A stretch of DNA of 64,000 nucleotides, taken from NCBI GenBank assembly GCA_950295325.1, contig OX485805.1:11098501-11162500 (forward strand), given 5' to 3'. The stretch is from Polytrichum commune. Lineage: Eukaryota; Streptophyta; Polytrichopsida; Polytrichales; Polytrichaceae. This document shows positions 34,436-45,700 of this stretch, piece after piece. A program made the position numbers and the translations under genes. Within the stretch, counting starts at the first letter, position 1. The number at the start of each line of letters is the position of its first letter. The notes beneath the pieces were generated by a model. It was not told the origin of the DNA. It worked only from the letters and a program-made list of their open reading frames with translations, and did not search any database.

Positions 34436-35398
34436 GAGCGTCCCCAGCAGCCTCGCCATGGGGCATGCCAACGCCAAAAATGGGGCATCCCGGGTTCTTA
34501 GGTGGCGGTACCGGCATAAATTGAGCCCCACCAATGTCCGGTCCGGCATAATTTAGAAGCGGCCCGGGTATAGTAAAGGCCTTCCAACGCCATAAATGGT
34601 TCATATGGCGACCCTCCTCCGGCCCGCCAAGAGATTACTTTAATATCACATACTCCGATATCCTACTTTATCCCATGTCAGATAATAGGTGTCGTTGTCT
34701 TATTGATTGCTTCCTAAGGGCCGCTTTACACCTAGAGGCCGGGCCAATTTCCCTTGAGGCCGATTGCACAAAATTTCAGCCTTTTTTGGGTTGGAGGCCG
34801 GCCTCTACTACACATTATAATAAGATTATACCGGGGGCCAATTTTCCCATATGTAAAGGCCCTCGGGCCAAGAAGCCAAGCTGATTCAAAAAAATTAGCC
34901 TAATCCAACGGATGTAGCATAATCTAAGATAGAGCCTTTAGATTCCACATAATCCAATGGATCTAGTTCACTTTAAAAAATTATACTTTATTTAAGAAGA
35001 TTTTTTTAGTGGAATATGACATTGGCCTCTAGGCCAAGAATTGGCCTTCCATTTTGGGTGCACCCAATTCAACGAGCTCGGGCCGTGTCATAACATACAT
35101 TTTTTAATTTAAAAAATCATACCACCAAATCGGCCCGGCCTCTAGATGTAAAGGGGTTGGGGCCGATTTGAGCCTTTTGACCAATCACATATGAGGATTT
35201 CAAGCCTCTTACACAACGAATTGGCCCGGCCTCTAAGTGTAAAGCGGCCCTAATTATACCGGGGGTATGCCTAGGCTTTGGTGGGCTCTGACTCAAGATG
35301 AGCGGCCCCGCCCAAGATGGAGGGCTCCCCAAACACCCTAAACACCATATAATACATTATTTTTGGCGGGTTGCTTACTATCTCTCCTGGGCATGCCC
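34436..35398. mobile_element. Element C (Tourist/PIF-like) nested in A2
   Basis: Flanked by TTA (34433-34435 and 35399-35401). The target is recognisable because A1 has the uninterrupted sequence at the same place. The ends are GAGCGTCCCCAGCAG and CTCCTGGGCATGCCC, imperfectly inverted. The GAGCRTCYCCARCAG-like terminus and TTA target are typical of PIF/Harbinger MITEs. It contains element D; without D it is about 427 bp. Confidence 0.88.
34718..35250. mobile_element. Element D nested in C (PIF/Harbinger-like)
   Basis: 533 bp flanked by TAA (34715-34717 and 35251-35253). The ends are GGGCCGCTTTACACCTAGAGG and CCTCTAAGTGTAAAGCGGCCC. About 91 bp inside the right end a second copy of the terminal block occurs (CGGCCTCTAGATGTAAAGGGG). 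This is the segment expanded into an array at 62.04-62.55 kb. It is the innermost and therefore youngest insertion in this nest. Confidence 0.95.
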
Positions 35399-35534
35399 TT
35401 ATAATGGGATTGTCTACATTTAATGGCCCCTTCATTACTTGTAATTTCTTTATAATTTTTATTTCAAATGATTTTAATCCTCTCTATATTATGTTGCACG
35501 TCGTTTTTAAAATGCACTAAGTGATCTACCCGTG

Positions 35535-35892
35535 GTTATTACATATCACAAGAACCTCAAACAATTTTTTAATTACTAAATAATTCAACCGACGACAAAC
35601 CCAATGGTTTGAACTACTTTCCGGATTCAATTTCGTCATTCAACATTGTCCAAGATCATTAAATGGACGAGCATATATGCTCTCTAGGTGAACGGACATA
35701 CAAGAAGGCCATGAACATGATTTAAAACCATTATTGACATTAGATGTTTTGGAATCATGTGAACCGGTTTGGAGTGATGCGAGAATTATTGAACAAATTA
35801 AATTAGCTATTGTTGAAGATGCATCACTTGAACCAATATTGGCATTTTTTTTAAGAATGGCCATGATTAGGCTCTAGCAAATATACGTCAAA
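35535..35892 (+). pseudogene. Ty3/gypsy RNase H end and connector, beyond A2
   Basis: Continues the pol reading interrupted at 33650. It reads YHKNLKQFL, then NRRQTQW and LLSGFNFVI, followed by a degraded LNGRA..LSR-type phrase, which are standard gypsy RNase H C-terminal and connector motifs. It has stops, and it fades into non-coding DNA near 35890 without integrase, so the element is 3'-truncated or too decayed to follow. No LTR was identified. Confidence 0.75.
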
Positions 35893-38579
35893 GTTTTAGA
35901 ACTTATTGTACAAACGACCAATTCTTTTTCTTTTTAAAAACAACACACACATTCTGAAGTATTATTCAACTGCATGGTTGTGTTATATTCTATATTTAGA
36001 AACTGACATGGGCCTCCACTATTCTTACAATAACCGTATTAGTGTCGGTATTTCTCACTTATAGTGCTACGTATTAAGATGAATAATACTGGAATGATCA
36101 GTGTTTTGTGTGAATAGTACCTAGATGAACTTTGATTCCTATAAACAATGTCGGGGGTATAACTCCACCCAAATTTCCAAGTGTCAACCTAAATGAATGA
36201 TAATAAATGAATATTCTAACTTTGTTCTAGGGGCTCGCATAATATAATTGACATATTCCAAGGTCATGGAATTGACCCACATGGTTGAGTAATGTTATGT
36301 TGAGAACTCAAAGCAAAATGTTCAAGATGATGTGTCGGACCTCTCCAAGTACAAGGTCAATCACCTCCATAAATTCTCTGGATGAAGACCTTCCTATTAC
36401 CGTACCATGCACAAATATTGGGAGGTTAACTAAGAGTCCACAACATTGGGAAGCAAACTAAAAAACAGTTACACTAAATAGTCCAATTAGTGTGGGCCAC
36501 ACTAAGTTTCTAGTCAAGGTGGCATTAACATTGGTCCAAGACCCCATGCCTTCCCCTAAGTCTTCATGTAGACTTCCGACCAACATGTTCAAAATTATTT
36601 ACATGAAAAAATAACACAAACTAAAATAATCACCCACGTTGATTTTCTAGAAAGAAAAAAACAAATAATGTTGGCCACACTAATTTTCTACTAGAAATTT
36701 AGCATGGGTTGAAAATTAATGTGGCCCACATTAATTTTGATTATGAGATTTAGCGTGAACTCTAGAAAAGTGTTGTGGCCCACAATAATAGACTATCTAG
36801 TGCACATATTGTGCCTCCAATGTCTATAGTTTGTACCTCAGTTATACACTATGCGTTCTCGTTGACTACTAGACTTAACTCGACGTGTACTTAATTAGAA
36901 TCTGATGTTACGTCGGTATGAAAGACAAAATGGGGAATGGGGAAGGATGTTTGGTTTTTTAATGTAAGGAAGTACCCATGATGCATAGTATTATATATGG
37001 TTATCTAGGCGAGTGGGGCATCTACATCTTGGGAGTAGCATGTGCAAGGAAGGAGCCATGACCATATGGTGTATTCTGGGGTGTTTGTCCAAATGAGAAA
37101 TTTTCAAAGGGTAGATGGGGATACAAATGAAATCATTTTCACTCATAATGTTTTGTGGTGATGGATGCCACATGTACTCACTTGTGGCAAAAGCATCAAT
37201 AACATCAATCCATTTTTTCTTAAAGGAGTTATTCATTTAATTTTTAAAAACACAAATATGTCAAAGATCCATGTGCAATTGGCGAACATTTTTCACCGGT
37301 TGAATGCAATAGGAACACAAAATCCTTGAATATAATAGGTCCCCATGTCCAAACGTCACTTCTCATAAAAACCATAGATCTAAAGAAGCTTTAGTAGAAG
37401 TCATTCATGCGATTGATACACAATTTGGACCCTACAATGTCCCTAAGGCAATTTAAATTGATTTACATGTTCTTAATTCATAAAAAAAAAATGCACCTCA
37501 GATCATAATTGAATGAAACTCGACACATAGACATTTATCTTCATTTTGTATAGGATAAAATGTACACGTATTAAAGTTCATAACTAGTAATATTTTCATT
37601 GAAACTACATTGGGATGCCTTTGTGAATTGGCCGGTTGCCTCTTTACATGTGCAAATTACCTTGGGTCAAAACCAAATTATGAAAACCTATGACTTTGTA
37701 AAGCAACCATAGTGAAATAATAGTTACGGAATTTCGTATTGTTGTAGTAAGTATTCAAAATAGTGTGGAATGTCAATAAATTAGTGTGGGGCAACCTAGT
37801 TGCACATAACAATGTAGTAGTTCTTTCCAAATCACCCATAAATAGTCATTATCAACTCTCATGTTTTGATGCATCGTAAATACTTTGAACACCTAAGGAG
37901 TCTCAACGCTATGTAAACTTGATACACAAGAAACTTAATTCATTTAGATTTTTTTTTAAATGCAATCATGAAGTTCACCAAGTTATTCGAGAACACCAAC
38001 TATATAGATTTGTACTCTTAAGGGCATGTTCACACATTGTACACCAAATACAAACATAAGGGGTGCTCTTATTGGGTAACAATATTTTAGAGGGGAGTAG
38101 TCTCAATATGTGTACCACAAATTCACTCTATATGAGCTTCATAAATTGTGGGTCTTGTGATCAATACTAATATCTTACAATACATTAGGTTTTACATAGA
38201 AATAGTTGAAGTTAAGATTCTATTTGGTGAGGTATTGATAGTTGATTCTCTTATAGATGAGTTGAAAGTTGGGTTGTAATAGACCCAAGCTATTCCAACT
38301 TGTTAGAGCTTTCCGGACCCACTTGCAACACAACAACAGTTGGGCTGGACACGTGGGTCCATATCCGAAGCTGAACCCAGGGTTGTCTCATTGTGGGGCC
38401 CTATATTGATAACATGTGAACATGCTCTGAATTGATATCAACAAATTCGATTCACAAAATTCCACTTTCTAACCTTGGACATGAACAATGTGTGTCACTG
38501 TGTGACAAACGCTAAGACCTTTAGGTGTTAAAGAGGAAGCGAATCTTCCTTTCAACCCTTTTTCAACTTTTGCCTCTGA
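35893..38579. other. Gene-free stretch
   Basis: No gene recognised in about 2.7 kb. GTGTGG(G)CCACACTAA-type phrases recur in both orientations at 36490-36790 and suggest an inverted-repeat element of uncertain limits. Minus-strand open frames at 36991-37236 and 38469-38765 have no recognisable domain. Confidence 0.45.
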
Positions 38580-38675
38580 ACTCCAGCAATTTTGAAACTT
38601 GGAATGACAATCGGCATGTTTCCCAACTCCTAACCGAATGAAACACTTCCCGATCCAATCCAACGGCCAAAATTG
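38580..38675. repeat. Dispersed repeat R10, copy 1
   Basis: A short segment (ACTTGGAATGACAATC..CATG, then CAATCCAACGGCCA) that matches 43020-43100. Too short to classify. Confidence 0.5.
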
Positions 38676-38841
38676 TGTGTGAAGCTGAATCACAAGCAAA
38701 AGCAAGACAAAGTTCTCACGTTCCAAGATAAAGTTCTCGAGTGCCCAAGGACTCAGGAGCAGCACTTAAGCTAGCAGGGCTTTGGGAATCTCCCATTTTG
38801 TCTGCATTGGCAAATGCGTCTTCCTCGAAACCAAGTTAAGT

Positions 38842-38868
38842 GCTCTCTCTCTCTCTCTCTTTCTCTCC
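38842..38868. repeat. (CT)n microsatellite
   Basis: About 27 bp of CT dinucleotides with one TT interruption. Confidence 0.9.
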
Positions 38869-39454
38869 CAGCACTGGGTCGGTAGAATCGAATTGAATTG
38901 GACTGAGCAGAATTAGATTACAATGTGAGTTCGTTCTCAGGCGATGAGGCATCATATTAAGGCAGTTGAGCTTAAAATCGACACTTTAAGGAACCTTTGC
39001 TATGTCACACAGGTTAGTTAGCTTCAAAACTTTTCAAAACATTCCATAGAATAGCAAATCTACATAGACTATGCCCAAAATTTTCGTAAGTTAATAAATT
39101 CATATGCAACCTACATAAACTCGTAAAGTGGTTTGTTTTTTTTAATGAGTTTTTTACTCTCCACTTGGGGGCATTGATGTTGGATTGCTAGGTGAGAATC
39201 ATCATAAGTCAATCAACTTTATTGTCAGTGATGGTCTTCTATTAAAAGAAGGTGTTTGTTTCCCTTTTGTAGATCACTTCTTAAGGTGATCACTTGTTGA
39301 CGGCTTAAGGAGGGAAAACAAGTGTCGCCAAAAGGAAGGTGTTATTGTAAGGAACTGCTACCTTATCCTGCCTATTGCGATTCATAATAAGATCACCCCC
39401 CCTTCCTCCCCTATCACAATATGTCATCAATGAGGATGAATAGCCCCCCCCCCC
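38869..39454. other. Gene-free stretch
   Basis: No gene recognised. It ends in a C homopolymer of about 13 bp at 39444-39456. Confidence 0.35.
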
Positions 39455-39690
39455 CCTTTACACTAGCTTTCGAGTTGAGAGATTGAACTTGCACGTTTCG
39501 GTAGTTTGATATGTGAAAGTTGACAAGCACTCATCCAAGCTCAACTATTGAGCCCTTGACCAATCCTCAGTCTCAATAATTTGAGCAAGTGTAAAGTTGT
39601 TGTGCTCAAAGTGAGGGGTCTTGGGGGGGGGGGGGGGGGAGGATGGAATGATACTAGGTAAACAAAGGAGCATCCATGACCAACCAAAGA
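39455..39690 (+). repeat. Dispersed repeat R2, copy 3
   Basis: Third R2 copy (see 13650-13870). A G homopolymer of about 17 bp (39623-39639) interrupts it, and a C homopolymer lies at its left edge. Confidence 0.7.
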
Positions 39691-40149
39691 ATGCTTGGGA
39701 CCCACAACACAAAAACTCACATCATGCCTAAACAACCTCATGGGAACTCAAATTCTCAATCATGCTTGAGTGACCTTCATGAGGTAGCTTAGGATTTTGA
39801 TTGAGAACTTCTCATAGCCGTTCCACTAAAGTGCATGTGCCTAAGTCAACTACTTCTCTTAATCGGACATCTATATTTAAGTGATATATAGTTATATGTG
39901 GCTCCAGTAACAAATGCCAAAAGACATGTGTTTGGAAGAGATTAGACTATGTGCTCAACGTGTTGTAACCTATAATGGTTTTGAATGTCAGAAATGTCCA
40001 TAGGTATCGGAAGATAACTATTCCAAGTCATCTATGACTTTCACTTCAAGAATTCAGAAAATACTCATGTTGAATTTGATAATGGCAAGCTCAACTCACA
40101 TAAATTATTTATTCCTCATTTTGATTCAATGAACAAGGAGAAGCAACTG
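39691..40149. other. Gene-free stretch with partial R6 homology
   Basis: 39840-39975 contains ACATGTGTTTGGAAGAGATT and TGTGCTCAA..TGT, a diverged reverse copy of part of R6. No gene seen. Confidence 0.4.
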
Positions 40150-40325
40150 CTACTTACAGATGAACCGGTTGAAGTTCATGACTTCAGGAAAATTACCCAT
40201 CATTTTGGAGGAATCTATGGACTATAGCTTGATTAATAAAGGAAAAACCGAAAGATGCCCACATATAGCCGGCTAGACTTGGAAACACTAGGATCTCGAC
40301 CGAATATGCCCAAAAATCTCCCCTG
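40150..40325 (-). repeat. Dispersed repeat R9, copy 3
   Basis: Reverse-oriented copy of the repeat at 3980-4195: GATGAACCGGTTGA, GGAGGAATCTATGGA, CTTGGAAACACTAGGATCTC. Confidence 0.7.
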
Positions 40326-41337
40326 CTACTGTTCTGATTCCCTACTGATGTGTTCATGGAAATTTTGATTTTTCTATCAAATCTTTGCATGTGCTGAAAA
40401 TGCTAAAAGTGCTCACTCTAGGTGCATTCACTTAGTGTAAAGGGGGCTTCACCTCCATATCACGTCAGCCGATCCGCCCACCTTCTTTGCCTCGTATTCT
40501 ATCGTCTTCAGATTTTCCAATCGCCTGCATGACTTCCACATGCGTACACATGAGCTTCTTGTGTTTTGGTTTAAAGATTTCTTGCACATTTCCTCGCTCT
40601 ACATGGCCCTAGACATCCTGGCGAGGGTTTACATGCCTAAAGAATTCACACAACAATCGTAGACAAATCGGTAATACAATCAGATAACCAAGACAGGTGA
40701 CAAAGCAAACCCCAACCAGGCGACTTCTTATAGGTCTGCAATTCACCCGATTTGAAGGTGCCCTGACGTGCCGACTCTGAAAATCACCCAGCACAACGAC
40801 GATTGGGAATTGTGAAGCAACAATTCATCAAATGTGTAGATCGAAAAATAATTTCAAGAACTGTTGCAGGTGATGCGCACAGGAACAACTTATTGTTTCA
40901 TCAAGCAACGAGAGGAAGTAAATCTATGTGCTCTGCCTTTAGTAATATAAGGATGAAGTGCAAAATTCTGTATATGAAGTGCAAACTTCCGAGAAGGGAG
41001 CAACAACGACATTCACAAAACATGTACGAATGTGTATAAAGGGCCCATTCCAAGTACAATAGTTTGTGTCTGGCAAAGGAATTATATTATTGCAAAACTT
41101 AGTCATCACAGGACACCACATCTTTCGATTTTATGCAGCTTCACTTAGAGCAACCCGGTCTAACAAGGGCGCAAAAAAGAGTACCAAGCCTTTCCTACGG
41201 GTACATACAGACAAGGCCCCAAATCATGGACGCCTATTATGAATTCCTCTGCTCATGAACGGGAACAATCATACAGAAACCTATATCATCCTACGACGAT
41301 GATGCCGTCTCCGGCACATAATCATGGGCCTCAAGAT
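40326..41337 (-). other. 3' flank of eIF1
   Basis: Contains the 3' UTR of eIF1 in its right-hand part. No independent gene recognised; short open frames over it have no domain. Confidence 0.4.
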
Positions 41338-41691
41338 CTAGAATCCATGGATCTTGATAAGATCCTTCTTCACAATTCCTGCCTGCACGAGGAAGTTCGA
41401 AACATTCTTGCGCTGGTCGCCTTGGAGCTGGATGACTTGTCCTAGCTCGGGGTCCTGCACAACCACACCGTTGCAACAAAACTCCTTCTTCAGATCCTTG
41501 AGTATCTTGTTATAATTGTAGTCCTTCTTCAGACCCTGCACCGTTGTCAAGCTCTTTCGTCCATTACGTTGCTGCACCCGTATATGCACGTAGCCCTTCC
41601 CTTTGGACCCAACCCCGGTGGAATCATCCGCACTCGCCTCCGCGAATGGATCAAACGCGGCCGGAATCGACGTGTCCGCCAAGTCCAACAT
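41338..41691 (-). CDS. Translation initiation factor eIF1 (SUI1)
   Basis: eIF1 binds the 40S subunit in the pre-initiation complex and enforces AUG selection; it acts in the cytosol. The 117-aa protein is uninterrupted in one exon. It has the plant-type N-terminus with IPAAFDPFAEA, then the SUI1 core from YVHIRVQQRNGRKSLTTVQG through DLKKEFCCNG, DPELGQVIQLQGDQR and the terminal KIHGF. The length and every core block agree with plant eIF1 (about 113 aa). The ATG at 41691 is the first in the frame. The frame remains open upstream to 41826, but without an ATG, and a possible intron acceptor (GATTACAG) lies about 45 bp upstream, so a 5'-UTR intron is likely. No defects seen. Confidence 0.97.
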   Translation of the reverse strand: MLDLADTSIPAAFDPFAEASADDSTGVGSKGKGYVHIRVQQRNGRKSLTTVQGLKKDYNYNKILKDLKKEFCCNGVVVQDPELGQVIQLQGDQRKNVSNFLVQAGIVKKDLIKIHGF

Positions 41692-42110
41692 AAACCCCGT
41701 CGTGCTTGACTGCAACTGCTCCGCCGGATCTGTAATCGTGACAAACAAACACTCCGCACAGAGCCCGACCTCGCTCGCAGCAGCAAACCCTTGCTTTCTT
41801 GCTTTCTTGCTCCGAAGAATCACCAAACCCTCGACAGCCTCAATTAAGGCGCACTTTCAAAGACACGAGACAACGAAAAAAACGATTTCGGAACGGCAAG
41901 TTCCTGAGCTCGCAGGAGAGATCTGAATGAATATGTGAAAGACGGAGCCCAGCGATCTATATGTAAGGGGAAGCACGGGCTACGGCGGCAATGGCGTGAA
42001 GCTCGTCGGAGGAAGGAGCGTGTAGGAAACGGCAGGGAAGGTGAGGGGCAGGGACGCTTGGATAGCCACGTGGCGAATTCCCGTTGGTTCTCACGATTCC
42101 TCCGGCTTAA
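41692..42110 (-). promoter_or_regulatory. 5' leader and promoter region of eIF1
   Basis: On the minus strand a TATA-like CATATAGATC lies at about 41954-41963. Downstream comes a leader with pyrimidine-rich blocks, then the GATTACAG acceptor-like site before the start codon. The region is GC-richer than the surrounding repeats. Transcription start and leader intron are inferred, not shown. Confidence 0.35.
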
Positions 42111-43466
42111 CATCCGACGTGGCCCTGGTGGTCGGCTCGCTTTACAGCGCTCGGTTCACAGACGGTTAGATGGATAGATTGTGTGGATGGATGATAAATG
42201 TCACACTATTTCCACCGCTAGCCGCCTTGTGAGGGTGGATGAAAACAACCTCCTCCGTCCTCGTGGATGGGATCCTTCCTCCCCCACTTGCGTTTTTGGC
42301 GATGGGATTTAGGCCACTTGCACACTTCCGGCCCTTTCGATTGACATGAATTTTGATATTTTGGGCCATTTGTTCGACCTGGACTTCTATAACACATCAT
42401 GGATTGGCCACCTCCAAGGGACACCTATTTCCGTGCATGTAACGGGCATTCATGGCCATGACATGAGCATTTTCAATTGTTATTCTTCTTCTTCTTCGAG
42501 ACCCGGAAAACAATCCATTGATATTAACGCACCGTACGAGTGAGGTTATGTAAGTTTCATCACATGTATATTTCTATTTGGACGAAGCACTTCATAAGGT
42601 TTATGTATGCAAACAAATCAAAGCATCAAGTTTTATCACCCGTATGTTGTGCATTGGGAGGAGGCAATGTCGTGTACTACAATACATACATCTATGCATC
42701 TTCATTGCTCTCATATTTTGCATTGTTTTCATATTCCAAGATTAGGTATTGACGAATCAGGGTTATAGCTATTGACCGTATGTGGACCTTGCATGTTCAC
42801 TTCCTCTTAAATGCAGACGCATATACTTGAGTGGTATGTGGTGAGGTTTGTACCTGCTGAAGAACGGACACTCAAAAGACACATGTAACGATGAAAGTGG
42901 ACTACCCATGTGCACAATACTTATTAATTATTCTATATTCAATAGTGAACACGAGTGCAAGAAGTTGTATGAGAATCTTGTGTTTGGACTCTTATATCTT
43001 TTGCAATTATACCCCGAATCCGAAAGTTGGAATGACAATCTTCATGATTCACAACTTCTTACTGGACGAGACAATTATCGAGCCAATCCAACGGCCATCA
43101 AATTTTGTGGAGTTGGAAGTGCCCCCATCGTAGGGCCGCGAGAGGGCCACATCGGTGGCTCAAATGGAGTGAGTGGCCAAACTTGTTGGTGGTGGGTCCG
43201 AGGGGCTCCTTGCAATGATTTTTGGGTTCCGAGAATTTGGCGTGTTTTGTTGCCAAATCCCTATGCGAGTGGCTAAACGTTTTAGTGAGATTGGTGGCCT
43301 ACAATTAACACCTAACTACGTGCACATTGCACGTGCATTTGTGGCCATGAAAACAACATTTCCAACTACTATTCTTAAGACCGGAAACAATGCCAATGGT
43401 TGTTTAATATTATAAGTTGCAAAATTATGGATGATTTCTAGGATGGAGTTCAAGAAAGGAGTTTAG
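42111..43466. other. Gene-free stretch
   Basis: No gene recognised. 42430-42520 (CGGGCATTCATGGCCATGACA..GACCCGGAAAACAAT) and 43325-43395 (CGTGCATTTGTGGCCATGAAA..GACCGGAAACAAT) are related to each other, and 43020-43100 matches R10 at 38.6 kb. The open frames here (up to 142 codons at 42848) lack recognisable domains and overlap repeat sequence. Confidence 0.4.
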
Positions 43467-43933
43467 ACCTTGGACAACTGTCAAAATAACTATAGTTAAC
43501 TAGAATGTTTTCAATACATTTTAGGGAACAACTATAGTTAACTAGAAAATTTTAGGACCATATTCAAGAACAACTATAGTTAACTAGAAAAAGTGCAAGT
43601 ATTATTATATATTCGAAGAAGTTCGCCTCTTGATTTGCTTCAATTAAGGGTCTTTAACATGCTCAAAATATTGAGGATCATCAAGAAATGCTTTTATACG
43701 ATCACTCACAGTGTTGGGCTCCGAAACAACCTCCATGTACACCAACACAAATAACACACTAGTGACACTACAACACTACAACACAATTTCGTGAACATGA
43801 TACACTCAACTTTACTTAACTAGATATAACTATAGTTAACTATAGTTTTTGACATGTTGAATTGCGAACAACTATAGTTACGAAAGGCAACTAGTTAATT
43901 AACAGTTGAATTAGTTGATTAGTTGTCCAAGGT
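43467..43933. mobile_element. MITE with AACTATAGTTAACTAG internal repeats
   Basis: Inverted ends ACCTTGGACAACTGTCAA and an inverted partner ending AGTTGTCCAAGGT. Inside, the palindrome-containing phrase AACTATAGTTAACTAG occurs three times near the left half, with partial copies (CTATAGTTAACTATAG and ACAACTATAGTTAC) near the right. No clear target duplication. About 467 bp, no coding capacity. Confidence 0.65.
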
Positions 43934-44197
43934 ATGAAGGTGTTTCTGCCTTGTGTTGCCACATTCCTATGCAAGCAGGTAAAGCCTAAACTGGATTAGT
44001 GGCCTACGATTTGAAACATCCAATGTTTTGATACTTTCAATGAGCATCCATAAGCATAAACGGGGGTGTTAGATTCCGGGCTTCATGAATGAAGGGTTGA
44101 GGCAGTTATCAATACTTACCAAAACCAAAGGAGAAAAGCCAATAACCTCGGGTAAGTAGCTCATGTGTTTGCAATATGATGATGAGTGCTAAGGTAA

Positions 44198-45075
44198 AGG
44201 GCCGCTTTACACACGGACCAAGAGCCGTGACTATGAGAATCTAAGGGGCCGTTCACATGGGTCCCAAGTCCTAAGTCCCAAGTCACTTGAGGTCCATCCG
44301 TACAATCTCAACCGTTGATAGCATGGTTGTTGGGGACTTACCGCTTCACACAAGGTCCCAAGTCCTAAGTCCCAAGTACGACATGGATGTCTTTATGACG
44401 ACACTTTTTGGAGGTGAGGCTTGGGATTTGTGTTGAGAGTTGAGTCGAGCAAATAGTTAACACCAATCTTATGATTTTCTGCATAAAGTAATAAAGATTC
44501 GACTTTAATGAATATAAACCATGTTTTAATGCTTTACTGAGGCTCAAAATTTAGGACTTGCTAACATGAATGGGACTTGGGACTTGGGACTTGGGACACT
44601 ATGTGAACCAGCCCTAACGGCTCTTTAAAATCATTCCAAGGCCAAACCGTGGGAAATATAAATGCAATCTTGCAATTGATGGGCCCTCAAGCTTAGCATA
44701 AAGTAACAATGGACCATGTTGAGGGACTGGAACATATGTTTGGGTTTGGGTTTGGGTTTCGGTTTCAGTCCGACCGTGGCAGTATAATATTGCTAATAGC
44801 CAATGATAATTTAATGGATTACTACGGTCCCTAGTTTTATTCTAGACCCACTCCTTTTCATGGGCCTAACTCAATATCCAATACATCACAAGACATCACC
44901 CACTCGTTGCCATGTAAGGCACCAATGTAGATTTTTCATATATTAAATTTCTTTAATCCCTTGGGCCTTCAAAGTCTAGTGCAAAATGAACTTGGACCGT
45001 CTCTAGATTCTCACTCAATCACATAATTTGTGCACTGCGAGTTGAGAGCCCTCAAGCTCTAGTGTAAAGTGGCCC
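44198..45075. mobile_element. PIF/Harbinger-like MITE, outer element (hosts G1)
   Basis: Ends AGGGCCGCTTTACACACGG and CTCTAGTGTAAAGTGGCCC, next to TAA on both sides (44195-44197 and 45076-45078). It contains the complete element G1. Without G1 and its duplication it is about 505 bp, close to the related 507-bp element at 25213-25719, with which it shares the internal TCTAGTGYAAARTGAACTTGG-like block. Confidence 0.8.
44245..44614. mobile_element. Element G1 nested in the 44.2-kb MITE
   Basis: 370 bp flanked by TAA (44242-44244 and 44615-44617). Ends GGGGCCGTTCACATGGGTCC and an inverted ACTATGTGAACCAGCCC. Rich in GGGACTTGGGACTTGG tandem phrases at the right and the inverted TCCCAAGTCC at the left. 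A related element (G2) lies at 52127-52508. Confidence 0.9.
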
Positions 45076-45354
45076 TAAGTTATGATATATTCATAACTAA
45101 ATGCAACATAAAACCTTTGGTTTGGATGTGAGATTACTCGAAAAGGAGAGGATGTTGAAGCACATTGAAGAGGCAAACATGCAAATCACATTTAGGACTT
45201 TTGTGGAGAGATTAGTGAGGCAACTACAAAAACCAAGAGAGATAAGAGATAATCACCTCGAGGTTATTCATCGATGATAATGGGTCTACGGGCTTATTTT
45301 TGTGAAATGCTTGTTGTTGGGCAAGCTGCAAGGTGGAACTACAGTCATAACATT

Positions 45355-45700
45355 AAGGTATGTGGGTGTTATTTGGTTATTTTTGAATGTTCTCCAATTG
45401 CTAACGATTAGATTTACACAACAAAACTCATGTTGTATTAGCAAATATTTGTTGAAACATATGCAAAAACTGGATTGAAAATCGGACCTCCCCTTATTTA
45501 GTTATAGTTGTTAGAAGTTCATGTCTGTTAAATTTTAATTCTCCCGATTGTGTTGACTACTGAGTGTAGAGTTATTAATATTCAAAGACGAAGTCCATCT
45601 TTTCTAAACATGTGTCTTTATGGTGTTTGCTCTTTGATCGTCACCAAACCACATACCAATCAAATCTAGGGTCTGAATAAGAAAACGAGCCACTTAAGAC
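45355..45700 (+). repeat. Dispersed repeat R6, second subgroup
   Basis: Matches 18640-18975 closely (see that entry). It ends ACCCATCTACCCG, with an inverted relative of the start GGTATGTGGGTG. Confidence 0.7.

Larger units (their letters stand above)
33651..35534. mobile_element. Element A2 (interrupted copy of A1)
   Basis: Inverted ends CACGGGTAGATCACT and AGTGATCTACCCGTG. It is flanked by the 8-bp duplication GTTATTAC (33643-33650 and 35535-35542). It carries two insertions, B (33918-34329) and C (34436-35398). Without these and their duplications A2 is about 498 bp, close to the 509 bp of A1, and aligns with A1 in reverse orientation. Its insertion split the gypsy RNase H. Confidence 0.92.

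Noticed and set aside
41692-41826. Possible 45-residue N-terminal extension of eIF1
   Set aside because: No ATG in the extension, eIF1 proteins do not have it, and an intron acceptor-like site lies within it.
41547-41926. Antisense and alternative-frame open reading frames over eIF1
   Set aside because: Shadows of the conserved eIF1 coding sequence; no independent motif.
44740-44770. TTTGGG tandem units, resembling telomere repeat
   Set aside because: Only four units, TTTGGG and not the plant TTTAGGG, and internal to a MITE. Not an interstitial telomere.
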